A stretch of DNA of 64,000 bases from Tulasnella sp. 424 (taxonomy: Eukaryota > Basidiomycota > Agaricomycetes > Cantharellales > Tulasnellaceae). Position 1 is the first letter of the stretch, and each line of letters starts with the position of its first letter. Shown here one piece after another: positions 11,349 through 23,452 of this stretch. The DNA lies in the NCBI GenBank assembly GCA_019633425.1, contig WSUB01000006.1, forward strand, positions 248,001 to 312,000. The letters are read 5' to 3'. Under the pieces are notes generated by a model, which was not told the DNA's origin, searched no databases, and saw nothing but the letters and a program-made list of their open reading frames with translations. The position numbers and the translations under genes were made by a program.

Positions 11349-14156
11349 ATGGCTGAACTTCCCGACGTCAACCTCGCACGCCAAATCACCAGGGAATCTC
11401 ACGTCGATGCCCTCCCAGCGCGTCCAGATGCCAAGAAGAGCTACTCTGACGGGTTCTCGGACGAGAAAGCTGGACACGACGATGAGAAAGGTCCTGTATC
11501 TCACAACCGCGAGACGGATCATGAGGAAGAAATGGAGCACTACATTGTGTACGTTGGCTGTCTCTCCCTCACGCCCAGCCTTTTGTTGTGTAATTTCCCC
11601 GCTGACATCACGTTTCCTCACTTTCGTTTCGCCCACCCACTCACAGAGGCGACCCATTCCCAGTCGACCCCAACGCACCAATAGAGGAACACCAACTTAC
11701 CATCCGTGCCCTGGTCGTTGGTTGCGCACTCGGTGCCGTCGTCGGTGCATCCAACATCTACCTGGGTCTCAAGACTGGCTTCACCTTCGGTCCCCAACTC
11801 TTTGGCGCCATCTTCGGTTTCGCTATCATCAAGCCCCTTTCACGGTTCTTCACCAACAATTCCGTGTTGCCCCATTGGCTTTGGGGAGGAGAGTTTGGTC
11901 CGAAGGAGAATGTGTGCGTCCAGACCGCTGCTACTAGCGCTGGTGGCTTGGGTTAGTCCTTTTCCTGGCCTCGTGATCCTCAGCTTTGGGCTAACTGTTT
12001 CCTACAGGTATCCTCTTCGTCTCTGGTATCCCTGCAATGTACCGCCTCGGCCTCCTGTCTTTCAACCCAGCCGACGACATTGGAAAACTCTTCGCCCTAA
12101 CCATCGCTGTCGCCTACTTTGGTGTCGCCTTCGTCATCCCCCTCCGCAAATACTTCGTCATCCACCAAAGACTCGTCTTCCCGACTCCCAGTGCTACGGC
12201 TTTCACCATTCGGAGTTTGCACTCTGGAAAGGCCGGTGCTATCGCGGCGCGGAAGAAGAGTTTGTGTCTGTTGATCACTTTGTTGACCGCTTTGGCGTAC
12301 AAGGTGAGTTTGAGCGGCTGAGGCGACAAACGCCCACTTCTTCGGCGTTGCCCACGATGCAATGCGTTGCTGACCTCGCGTTTGGCGTTGTAGGTTGCTA
12401 CAGGATACGCCCCAGGAGTGCTCTTCGACTGGCACATTGGCTGGACTCTGTACCGCCTCGGATGGACTAGCATTATCGCCCTTGAGAACTACGGCTGGTA
12501 CCTCGAGTGTACGTTTCTTCCGCTCAATCTCCGAGCGAACAATTCCCTGAACCATGATGTTTTCTCCTGCATGCAGTCACCCCTGCCTTCTTCGGCGCCG
12601 GTATGCTCTCTGGCCTCAACGCTTCCTGGTCTTTCCTTGGCGGCTCGATCCTTGCGTGGGGCATCATCGCTCCAGCTCTCATCGCTACCGGCAAAGCGGT
12701 CGCTGTCGATATCTCGGATGAATTCCCTCTCAAGTCGATGCAAGCTATGAAGTTCAAGACTTTCGACGATTATCTATATGCTCCCAGCCCACGGTATTGG
12801 TTGCTTTGGCCCGGTGTCCTTATCATGTTGGTCTGTGAGTATATGGGTTGTTTTTTGGATCGAGTCTCGTGATACTTATGGTTCCTTAACGTTGCTCTAT
12901 AGTCTCCTTCGTCGAGCTCGGGATGTCGTCTGGCTCCCTCATCCGTGCTGCTGGTGGACTTCGCACGACCATCCGCAACCGCGTTGAGCGATATCGCAAC
13001 AGGAACGACCCCAACGCCGTGTACATTGACGAAGACGACAACGACCCTTGCCCAGTACGTAGCGCATCTCCTAGATTCTTCGATTCCTAACACCCTTTCC
13101 CCCCTTCAGCCTGAGGACCGCGTTCCCAACTACGCCTGGATCGGCGCAATCGCCCTCTCCATGCTCCTCTCCCTCACCCTCATTTCCACTCAATTCAATA
13201 TGAACGTCGGCGAAGTCATCCTCGCCAACATCCTCGGCTTCATCTTCTCCTTCATCGGCGTCCAATCCGCCGGTGATACCGACATTAACCCCATCTCCAC
13301 CGTCGCAAAAGCCTCTCAGCTGATCTTTGGTGGCGTTGCGAAAGGACAAGGCTTAGGCCAAGTCGACGGCATGAGGCTTAACTTGGTCGGTGGTATCGTC
13401 GCTGGTGGTGCGGCCGCTCAGAGCACGGATATGACCGGTGATCTGAAGACGGGTCATTTGATCGGTGCCAAGCCCAAAGTGCAGTTCGTGGCCCAGCTTG
13501 TTGGCAGCACCGTGGCGAGTTTCTTGACGGTTGGATTGTGAGTGCCCTTCGTCTGTGCTGGGGAACCAATTTACTGATGCACTTATTATAAGGTTCGTCC
13601 TCTTCACCAAGGCTTCTCCTTGCATCCTCTACCCACCAGAGGACGGTGTATGCGCATACGGTGCTCCATCCGTCAGCGCTTGGGCAGCAGTCGCCACAGC
13701 CGTGACCGCTCCGAAGCTCCCCATCCCTCCTTCCTCCGGCTACACTGCCATCGGTCTCTCCATCCTCGCGGCTATCTGCGTCATCGTCAAGCACCTCTGG
13801 ATTCCACGTAAATACTGGCACTGGGTCCCCAACTGGAACGCCATTGGTCTCGGATTCGTCGTCCCCCAGGTCTTCTACTCCGTCGCTATGGGTTTCGGTT
13901 CCATCGCTTACTACGTTTGGGAGATCAAGAACCCGGCGCAGTTCGACATGTACGGATTCCCGTTCGCTGCTGGTCTTTTGGCTGGTGAAGGCCTTGGAGG
14001 TGTTGTGCAGGCGTTGTTGACTGTTGCTGGAGTTGGTGGTGACGGCATTAGTGAGTGTTACCTTGACCGTAACCTGTTGGAGTGGATTACTGACTGCCCT
14101 TTTCTTCAGCTCGTGGTACTTCCGTTGGCTGCCCTGGATTCGAGTTCTGCGGTTGA
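11349..14156 (+). CDS. OPT-family oligopeptide transporter, intact copy
   Basis: Nine exons (11349-11548, 11647-11951, 12008-12303, 12394-12508, 12577-12834, 12903-13054, 13110-13537, 13593-14050, 14110-14156) join to 752 aa without a stop; every intron is GT-AG and phases agree. The N-terminus (about 65 aa) is hydrophilic and cytosolic. It is followed by many membrane segments with OPT-family blocks: ASNIYLGLKTGFTFGPQLFG, the Ala/Gly-rich KENVCVQTAATSAGGLG, NVGEVILANILGF, and near the end FAAGLLAGEGLGGVVQ. OPT proteins are proton-coupled importers of small peptides or metal chelates in the plasma or vacuolar membrane; the GLKTGFTFG type groups with the YSL-like/peptide branch, but the substrate cannot be read from sequence. 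It is the only functional OPT of the three-unit amplification and lies 344 bp upstream of kinase A on the same strand. Confidence 0.9.
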
Positions 14157-14500
14157 TGCGACGATAGTGACGACGTTATTGTTTATGATTTCATTTCATC
14201 TTGCACTCTTCTTTACGTGGATTATACCGATGTACCTGTATCACCTTGTCTGCTTAAATAGACGCCCGACTCTGTTACTTCTAGCTTCTGGTTTCAAGTT
14301 GGGCAATCACGAACGAGAATCTAGGAAGATACTTAAGAAACACATTACTAAGTGACAATCGGCTTTCGGCCCGTGACATGTGACATGTGACATGGGACAT
14401 GCCTTGTGCCGCGAGGCTGAGCGGATGTGCGTAAACGGCAGACAACCACCCACTCCTCTGCATCGAAAACCCATCCAGATACATTTAAGATCGGAGCTAA

Positions 14501-16311
14501 ATGGACGATTACGATTACGAACGATTACGGGAAAATTTAGTGAGTAATGATGTCATATCTCCATTCGCGTTCGTGAAACGTGATCTAGATTTGCTCACCA
14601 CATCCCCAGAATGCCGCTCTCGCAAGCCTCGGACATCTCGAAGTCAAAGAGGACGCGATAGAAATCAATGATTCTCTTCAATGTACAGGTAATACAGGAC
14701 AAGCGCCCGCCGGTGTCTTGAGCTAACGGGACTCCGGGTAGCCGGCGGCTACGGGGACGTTTACAGAGCAACGTTAAAGGGATCGGACAGTTCTGTAACT
14801 CGCCTTGTAGCAGTGAAGGAGCTCCGATCGGCTGGAGATAATTTTACGCGAATTCGCATTGCAATAGTGAGTTTGTTGCTAAAATTCAGTGCACTGCGCA
14901 AAGCTCGAGCTGAGTCGACCTTCAGCGTCTTGCCAGGGAGCTTCGAATATGGGCAAGGCTCAAACACCCAAATGTACTCGAGCTTATTGGATATCATCTC
15001 AACCCACAAATGACCACGGCACGGTTCATCAGTCCCTTCATGACCAACGGGAATATTGAGGAGTACCTTGACAATACCCGCAGCTCAGCGACAGATCATA
15101 TACGCACCAAACTGGTAGAGTTGCAGTATTTTTTAAATAAGCTGCCAAAGTATACTTGATTAATATTCACCTTATAGCTCGCGGACGTCTTAAATGGGCT
15201 GGTCTACTTGCATTCGTCAAGCCCCCCAATTTGCCACGCCGACATAAAGCCTGTGAGCCTAAAACTCTCCAGAAATGAAGCATATATGATTTTACCTCTT
15301 TCTTATAGGGGAACGTCTTGATAAATGATCTGGTCGAGGCTGTTCTCTGTGATTTTGGTCTGGCACGGCTTGTCGACGAACTGCCTTCCGGGCTGACGAC
15401 CACGAAGACAACGAAAGGCTCCATCCGCTATATGAGTCCCGAGCTTCTCGAAGAAGACTCGAGGCACACACTTTATAGTGATGTATGGGCATATGGGTGT
15501 CTTGTTCTCAAAGTTTGTCGCTTGCAACATAGTCCAAGTTGCGCACTAATGTCGGGGTGCAGGTGATGACTGGCTCTCTGCCATATAATACCCGCCGCTC
15601 GGACCAACAGGTCCTTCTAGCACTGGCTTTCAAGCAACCACCAGCGTCGCCCTCTGATTTGGAGCTCCAAGACGAGATGTTGAAAATGCTTATGACTAGA
15701 TGTTGGGACATAAATCCCTCCGAGCGACCCCCGGCGTCTACGTGCCTGTCTTATCTAACCAAAAACCTTGCCCTACCTTTGAGACGGTCTAGCAGCGTTT
15801 CCGACGGTGGAGAGAGGTGGGTGCATTGTTCTCGTGCGTTTGCCGGCAAATGACTAACACAACGAAATGTTCTTTGTTCAACAGCGCCCCAGCTCTCGCC
15901 TCGTTGCCCGAGACCCGGCAGAGAGACCAGGTCGCTCGTGACGCTGGCAAGGCTCATTTGTCCATCGATGCCGCATCCAGTGACGTTGGCTCCGGCAGGA
16001 TGGCCGAGAGCAACCTGCTCGGCCCACGCCGCAAGCCAAAACGCCCAAACACCTTCAGTAAGATGGTCGGAAATCTTGGAAATGCCGTCCGACGCCGCAA
16101 GGTCAGTGGTGGCAGCATTGAGGCGGCCGCCGCCGCTACTGCCGTTGTGGGTCCACCCACCTGGAGCACTGGGGAAGTCTCCCTACTCTCACCCCCCGCC
16201 CAGACATCCGGCCCAACTAGCCCCATTGTGTCGCCCTTTGCGGAGACCTTTGAAATCACTTCCCGGATCGGTCAGGAGTCGATGGTCTCTACCACATCAG
16301 ATGCAAAATAA
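14501..16311 (+). CDS. Protein kinase A (CHADIKP type) with a unique basic tail
   Basis: Eight exons (14501-14539, 14610-14688, 14742-14866, 14926-15114, 15178-15252, 15309-15512, 15563-15816, 15885-16311) give 463 aa. Kinase motifs: glycine loop GGYGDVYRA (from residue 41), VAVK lysine, RLARELRIW with the helix-C Glu, catalytic loop CHADIKPGNVL (HRD written HAD, Asp kept), DFG in CDFGLAR, and RYMSPEL. It resembles the tyrosine-kinase-like families expanded in Agaricomycetes. The acceptor of exon 4 was set by the RLARE motif and by agreement with copies B and C. After the C-lobe (CLSYLTK) it departs from the B and C copies, which continue to a SANT region; here a final exon adds about 140 residues with basic patches (GPRRKPKRPN, NAVRRRKV) and an Ala/Pro/Ser-rich end. 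No transmembrane segment is seen. Confidence 0.83.
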
Positions 16312-16782
16312 CGACTCAGTAATCAATCTCGTGAGATCCTCGAATGGTCCCCTTCTTCTGGTGAGCAGATTTTTGCTTCTCGATAGCCAGTCGATTCATT
16401 GTACGGAATGTTGTTCCCTATAGCGAACGGCGAGGGCTTCGGTGTCCCGACGAAAGGCTGGCTGACCGACAATGCGGCGTTCTGTCTTCATGATGCTCTT
16501 AATCCCATTCCTGGACTCAGTGTGACTTGGACCAATCAGAGCGCTTCCAACGAGCTTGACCCTCAATAGAATTAATGCTGGGTCTACAACCGGCAAAGTT
16601 AGTGCAGGCAGCGGGTACGGTAGACGGATCGTCCGCGGTTGAATTCACTTCGCGCGCGCGCCTCGCCCCTCGACCGATGTCACGTTCCCATCTCCCCCAC
16701 GACAAATAGCTTTACAATAACCCAAACTCGCGTATTAATTAGAGATGTCCCTTTCATTAGGTACAAAATGGTGCAAAAATGG
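16312..16782. other. Intergenic after kinase A
   Basis: No gene recognised. A GCGCGCGC run occurs near 16654. Confidence 0.4.
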
Positions 16783-17220
16783 GGGAGGCAAAAAAGAAAG
16801 AATTTGGAATATAGATGTCCGGTATTGCCGATTAACCCCGCGTACCGAACCGCGAGCGACACGTTGGAGAGTTCCTGATAAAATGGGTAGATAGCTAAAT
16901 CAATATTTTTTATACTTGGATATGGTCAATTGAGCAAACATGAATCCTGTAATATTGATCGTAAGAATGGTCCGGAACCATCTACTTATGCCGAGGTTGC
17001 TATCTCCGCTATTATGTACGACGACGTCGGGATTTCTCTGAGCCCTGACAGCGACGCGTCGACGCCAACTTTGCATCTTCTGCGAGACGAGAACGATGTG
17101 AGAGAGCCCTTTCCATTTATCAACAACCCTCTAACGCGCTACTCGAGGTTCGGCACGCGGGGTAAATCGGCAATACCGAACAATCATATTCGAATTTCTT
17201 TTTTGCCTCCCGCGGACGGT
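16783..17220. mobile_element. Foldback/MITE-like inverted repeat
   Basis: Two arms of roughly 100 bp are inverted copies of each other: 16783-16885 and 17113-17220. Shared stretches include GGAGGCAAAAAAGAAA, CGGTATTGCCGATT and ACCCCGCGT. Between them is an AT-rich core of about 230 bp with a short frame but no transposase. Arms are diverged at a few percent or more. Exact ends and a target duplication could not be fixed by eye, so the superfamily is unknown. It lies between duplicated units A and B. Confidence 0.6.
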
Positions 17221-17743
17221 CTACCGTACAGCGGGCTCTTTCTCACCGTTAGGAGAATGGATCTTTCCTATTACATAATATGTCTTCCGAACCCTACGAT
17301 GTCCCGTACGAGAGCAAGTCGCTGCATAACAGACGCCGGAGATAGTCGTAACCCGGGGTATCCGAAACGGCGGGATGTTACAGTGGTTTGCATAATGGTT
17401 TGCGCCCCCTTAGTCACGCCGACCCCGGCCCCACTTTCCCAAGGCAGCAGTCAGACCAACGCCACTCACGCAGCCGTCACATATCCGTCACGAAATCACT
17501 ATGTTTGGCCGATGTTAATGTACATCTAGATGTAACGGAAGTAACAGTTTTCTTTGTCTCATGTGGACCTTTTGGGAAGGTGGGGCCGGGTCCGCGGGAG
17601 GAAGGGGGTACAAATGATTATGTAAGCCACTGGTAAAAGGATCGTGCGGAGAACTCCCGTTGGAAGGTCGGAGTTCACTCGCCTACCAAAACACCCCCAT
17701 CCTCCCAACGTTCCCCCCTTCGTCGCTGGTCTCTCTACCTCCA
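17221..17743. repeat. Upstream arm of the OPT-kinase duplication, copy B
   Basis: Contains the 17314-17378 block shared with 10365-10433 and the 17635-17743 promoter block shared with 11220-11348. No independent gene is seen. Confidence 0.55.
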
Positions 17744-20700
17744 ATGGCTGAACTTACCGGCGTCGATCTCGCTCGCTAAATCACCAGGGAATCTCACGTC
17801 GATGCACTCCCGGCGCGTCCAGATACCAAGAAGAGCTACTCTGACGGGTACTCGGACGAGAAAGCTGGACACGACGATGAGAAAAGTCCTGTATCTCACA
17901 ACCGCGAGACGGATCATGAGGATAAAATGGAGGACTACGTTATGTACTTTGGCTGTGTCTAGTCTTATTGCTGGGTCTTGGCTTGTGATTTCCCCGCTGA
18001 CATCACGTCTCTTCACCTTCGTTTCGCCCACCACCCACAGAGGCGACCCATTCCCAGTTGACCCCAACGCTCCCGCGGAGGAACACCAACTTACCATTAG
18101 CACCCTGGTCGCTGGTTGCGCACTCGGTGCCGTCGTCGGTGCATCCAACATCTACCTTGGTCTCACGACCGGCTTCACCTTTGGCCCCCAACTCTTTGGC
18201 GCCATCTTCGGTTTCGCTATCATCAAACCCCTCTCACGGTTCTTCACCAACAATTCCGTGTTGCCCCATTGGCTCTGGGGAGGCGAATTTGGTCCGAAGG
18301 AGAATGTGTGCGTCCAGACCGCTGCTACTAGCGCTGGTGGTTTGGGTTAGTCCTTTTCCTGGCCTCGTGATCCTTAGCTTTGAGCTAACTGTTTCCTACA
18401 GGTATCCTCTTCGTCTCTGGTATCCCTGCAATGTACCGCCTCGGCCTCCTGTCATTCAACCCAGCCGACGACATCGGAAAACTCTTCGCCCTAACCATCG
18501 ACGTCGCATACTTTGGCGTCGGCTTCGTCATCCCGCTCCGCAAATACTTTGTCATCCACCGAAGGCTCGTCTTCCCAACTCCCAGTGCTACGGCTTTCAC
18601 CATTCGGAGTTTGCACTCGGGAAAGGCCGGTGCTATCGCGGCGCGGAAGAAGAGTTTGTGTCTGTTGATCACTTTGTTGACCGCTTTGGCGTACAAGGTG
18701 AGTTTGAGCGGCTGGGGCGACAAACGCCAACTTCTTCTACGTCGCCCATGATGAATGCGTTGCTGACCTCGCGTTGGCGTTTGGTGTAGGTTGCTACAGG
18801 ATACGCCCCAGGAGTGCTCTTCGACTGGCACATTGGCTGGACTCTGTACCGCCTCGGATGGACCAGCATTATCGCTCTTGAGAACTACGGCTGGTACCTT
18901 GAATGTGCGTTCTAATTTCGTTCAATCTCCGAGCCAACCTGCTGACCATGATATTTCCTTCACCTTTCCTGCATGCAGTCACCCCTGCCTTCTTCGGCGC
19001 CGGTATGCTCTCTGGCCTCAACGCTTCCTGGTCTTTCCTTGGCGGCTCGATTCTTGCGTGGGGCATCATCGCCCCAGCTCTCATCGCTACCGGCAAAGCG
19101 GTCGCTGTCGATATTTCAGATGAATTCCCTCTCAAGTCGATGCAAGCTATGAAGTTCAAGACTTTCGACGATTATCTATATGCCCCCAGCCCACGGTATT
19201 GGTTGCTCTGGCCCGGTGTCCTTATCATGTTGGTCTGTGAGTATATGCATTGTTGGTTTGCACCAAGTTTGGTGATATTAATGGTTCCTTAACGTTGCTC
19301 TATAGTCTCCTTCGTCGAGCTCGGAATGTCGTCTGGCTCCCTCATCCGTGCTGCTGGTGGAGTTCGCACGACCATCCGCAACCGCGTTGAACGATACCGC
19401 AACAGGAACGACCCCAACGCCGTTTACGTTGACAAAGACGACAACGACCCTTGCCCAGTACGTACCTACCGCATCTCGTGGTCCCTTGATTCTTTGGTTC
19501 CTAACACCCTTTCCCCGCTCAGCCTGAGGACCGCGTTCCCAACTACGCCTGGATCGGCGCAATCGCCCTCTCCATGCTCTAGGGTGCTGTAAGAAAGTCA
19601 CCACCACTTTCTTACCGGGTTTGAAACACCGGTGTTTCAAACATCGGTTTTAAAACGCCGGTTTGAAACTTGCTCACTCAGAGTGAAGTACAATGTATGA
19701 TTACAGCAAAAGCGACTAAATTCCGATATCCCCCCAACCACGCCTGGTTCCCTTGCTGCCTCTCCCTCCCAACCCTGCCTCCCTGCGCTTTGTAGCCTCG
19801 CCAGCTGATATCTTTTCAGCTCCTGCAACAGGCGCGTCACTCATTAGCTCTTGTAAGACCGGCGAGGATAGGTTAACGTAGGGGTTATTTACACTTATAA
19901 TCCGGTCATATTTGGCCCTTACTTATAAACCGGGTTTGAAACGGTTTTAAACGCCGGTTTATAAACGCCAGTTTCAAACTCAACGTTCCTTACAGCACCC
20001 TACCATGCTCCTCTCCCTCACCCTCATTTCCACTCAATTCAACATGAACGTCGGCGAAGTCATCCTCGCCAACATCCTCGGCTTCATCTTCTCCTTCATC
20101 GGCGTCCAATCCGCCGGTGACACCGACATCAACCCCATCTCCACCGTCGCGAAAGCCTCTCAGCTGATCTTTGGTGGCGTCGCCAAAGGACAAGGCTTAG
20201 GCCAAGTCGACGGTATGAGACTCAACTTGGTCGGTGGTATCGTCGCTGGTGGTGCGGCCGCTCAGAGCACGGATATGACTGGTGATCTCAAGACGGGTCA
20301 TTTGATTGGTGCCAAGCCGAAAGTGCAGTTCGTGGCTCAGCTTGTTGGCAGCACCGTGGCGAGTTTCTTGACGGTCGGATTGTGAGTGTACCCCTCCTTG
20401 GCCTGTGCTCGGGAACCAATTTACTGATACACTTTGTTACAAGGTTCGTCCTCTTCACCAAGGCTTCTCCTTGCATCCTCTACCCACCAGAGGACGGTGT
20501 ATGCGCATACGGTGCTCCACCCGTCAGCGCTTGGGCAGCAGTCGCCACAGCCGTGACCGCTCCGAAGCTCCCTATCCCTCCTTCTTCCGGCTACACCGCC
20601 ATCAGTCTCTCCATCCTCGCCGCTATCTGCGTCGTCGTCAAGCACCTCTGGATCCCACGTAAATACTGGCACTGGGTCCCCAACTGGAACGCCATTGGTC

Positions 20701-21003
20701 TCGGATTCGTCGTCCCCCAGGTCTTCTACGCCGTCGCTATGGGTTTCGGTTCCATCGCTTACTACGTTTGGGAGACCCGGCGCAGTTCGACATGTACGGA
20801 TTCCCGTTCGCTGCCGGTCTTTTGGCTGGTGAAGGTCTTGGAGGTGTTGTGCAGGCGTTGTTGACTGTTGCTGGAGTTGGTGGTGACGGTATTAGTGAGT
20901 GTTTAACAGCCTTGACCGTAGCGTGTTGAAGTGTAATACTGACTGCCTTTCTTCAGCTCGTGGTACTTCCGTTGGCTGCCCTGGATTCGAGTTCTGCGGT
21001 TGA
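17744..21003 (+). pseudogene. OPT oligopeptide transporter, copy B, disrupted
   Basis: Aligned along its length to the intact OPT at 11349-14156, with the same exon order and mostly silent differences, but with three independent lesions. First, codon 12 is TAA (17777-17779) where copy A has CAA. Second, a 423-bp MITE with an 8-bp target duplication splits exon 7 at 19580-20002. Third, seven bases are missing near 20775 (after TTTGGGAG), shifting the frame in exon 8. The first donor site is also altered (GTACTT instead of GTACGT). The terminal exon and stop (21001-21003) are preserved. The strong conservation outside these lesions suggests recent loss or recent duplication. Confidence 0.88.
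19572..20010. mobile_element. hAT-type MITE, 423 bp, perfect 14-bp TIRs
   Basis: The element at 19580-20002 begins TAGGGTGCTGTAAG and ends with the exact inverse CTTACAGCACCCTA. It is flanked by a perfect 8-bp duplication CCATGCTC (19572-19579 and 20003-20010), and the uninterrupted site exists once in OPT copy A (CTCTCCATGCTCCTCTCC). An 8-bp duplication and TAGGG ends are characteristic of the hAT superfamily. It has no coding capacity and carries several subterminal repeats of the GGTTTGAAAC / GGTTTATAAACG type at both ends, which may be transposase-binding sites. Mobilisation would need an hAT transposase elsewhere. Confidence 0.9.
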
Positions 21004-21381
21004 TGCGACGATAGTGACGACGTTATTGTTTATGATTTCATTTCATCTTGCACTCTTCTTTACGTGGATTATACCGATGTACCTGTATCACCTTGTCTGC
21101 TTAAATAGACGCCCGACTCTGTCACTGTTAGGTTCTGGTTTTCAGTTGGGTAACAACGAACGGGAATCCAGGTAAAGCTATTTTAAAAACATTATTATCT
21201 TCGGGAACGGCCTGGTTGTCGGACCTGTAAGTGAGAAGACGGTAAATGGGAGGCGCTTTCGGAGTTCCCCGACGGGGCCTGTGACATATCTTCGACACGA
21301 GGCTGAGTGACTGTTGTGCCGGAACGACCAACCACTCCGCTGCATTGAACCCCATCTATATACAATTAAGACTGGAGCTAA

Positions 21382-23308
21382 ATGGAGGATTACGATTATG
21401 AACGGTTCCGGGTCAATTTAGTAAGCAGTGATGTCATACCTGGATCCCTTTCGGTGTTCGTGAAACGTGATCTAGACTTGCTCACCACCTTCCCAGAATG
21501 CCGCTCTCGCAAGCCTCGAACATCTCGAGATCAGTGAGGATGCGATAGAAATCAATGATTCAATTCGATGCACAGGTAATATAGGAGAAGCGCCGGCGTA
21601 AATCTTGAGCTAACGGACTCCGCCTTCGGGTAGCCGGCGGCTATGGGGACGTTTACAGAGCAACGTTAAAGGGATCGAGCAATTCTACAACTCGCCTCGT
21701 CGCAGTGAAGGAGCTCCGAGCGGTTGGAGATGATGTTACCCGGATTCATATTGCTATAGTGAGTTACCCTTCAGTTCCAACCATATTGATCAGGGTTCGA
21801 ATGGATTTCGCTGAGCTGGATATCAGCGTCTTGCCAGGGAACTTCGGATATGGGCAAGGCTCAAACACCCAAATGTACTCGAACTCGTTGGATATCAGCT
21901 CAGCCCACAAACGACCACGGCACGGTTCATCAGCCCCTTCATGACCAATGGAAACATTGAGGAGTACCTTGACAATACCCGCAGCTCAGCGACAGATCCG
22001 CTACGCACCAAACTGGTAGAGTCACAGTATTTCTTAAATTATTTCCCAAGTATTTTCAGTTAATTTTCGCTTTATAGCTCACGGACGTCTTGAATGGGCT
22101 GGTGTACTTGCATTCATTAAGTCCCCCGGTTTGCCACGCCGACATCAAGCCTGTGAGCCTACAATTTTTCGAAAATGAAGTATATATGATTCTATCGCTT
22201 TCGTATAGGGAAATGTCTTGATAACTGATCGGGTCGAGGCTGTTCTTTGTGATTTTGGTCTGGCACGACTTGTCGGCGGACTGCCTTCTGGGCTGACGAC
22301 GACGAAGACAACCAAAGGCTCCATCCGCTATATGAGTCCCGAGCTTATCGACGAAGACCCGAGGCACACACTTCGTAGCGATATATGGGCGTATGGGTGC
22401 CTTGTTCTCAAAGTTTGTCGCTTGCAACATCGTCCAGGTTGCGCACTGATGTCCGGGATGCAGGTGATGACTGGCTCTCGGCCATATAGTAGCGCCCGCT
22501 CGGATCACCAGGTCATTCTAGCGCTGGCTCTCAAGCAACCACCGGCGTCGCCCCCTGATTTAGATCTCCAAGACGAGATGTTGAAAACGCTGCTGACTAG
22601 ATGTTGGGACATAATTCCCTCTGAGCGACCCCCGGCGTCTGCGTGCCTGTCTTATCTACCCATGCCAGACGAACTCCAGCCATCGGGAGTTGGGGAAGCC
22701 AGAACAGCTTCGGAAATTAGGTATGGAGTAGTGTTGGCAGGAACCAGGAGCTGCGAAGCATTGTGCTGACAGGTACCTCTTTCAGACAGCTGACATCTAG
22801 TTCAGTACTCGCCAGAGATGCTTTCCTCTCGGATTTAGAGCTGGAGCAAACCATAGCCAGTTTAGGCCAGGAGGACCTTGTCGACCCCAACATCCTATCA
22901 ATTCGAAACGCAGTAACAGTTCCCGGCGCTGTGGAATACCCGGAACAGCTCCACGGCGCCTCAGCTAGCCTTGGAGACTGGACGGAGGAGGAGAAAGAGA
23001 TCTTTATGGAGCAGCTCGCTATTAACGGCGAGCAGTTTGGAAAGATTGCAGCCCACTTGCCTAACAAAACTGCGGAGCAGTGTTCCCAGTTCCAATACCC
23101 CTTCAAGCACAGTCTTATCGATGATGGAAAAGTGGTCAACCGCAAGAAGTACGGGCGGGGTCAGGCACGGAGGAACATTGCCGGCCATCAGAGAGGGAAT
23201 GCTCGCTTCACGGATATCAGGACGACCTCCGGAGAAGCTACCCCTGCGGGTTCACCCATTGGGAGTCCCAACAACACCGACATTGGAAACGCCGGAATCG
23301 GTTTGTAG
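21382..23308 (+). CDS. Kinase B: truncated kinase-SANT protein ending in an LTR
   Basis: Eight exons (21382-21420, 21497-21575, 21634-21758, 21827-22015, 22078-22152, 22209-22412, 22464-22720, 22786-23308) stay in frame for 496 aa. Kinase motifs match kinases A and C ([34 protein letters not shown]). After the C-lobe a splice joins a region with an N-CoR-like SANT repeat ([20 protein letters not shown], then [16 protein letters not shown]). The frame then enters an inserted LTR element, adds about eight element-coded residues and stops at TAG. The SANT2 and Tup1 parts of the ancestral gene lie downstream of the insertion (24804-25510) and are cut off. It could still yield a stable truncated protein or be a pseudogene; sequence alone cannot decide. 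Confidence 0.7.
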
Positions 23309-23452
23309 CAGGCTCGTCCGAATAGCAGATGGGGAACGATGCAGAACTATCTACGACAAACCGTGGGAATATATAGGCACCGGCGGCATACCGCTCCAGG
23401 TACCCCCCTCAAAAAAGCGCACGTCCTCGGGCGCAGAGAGAGAACAGGTACA

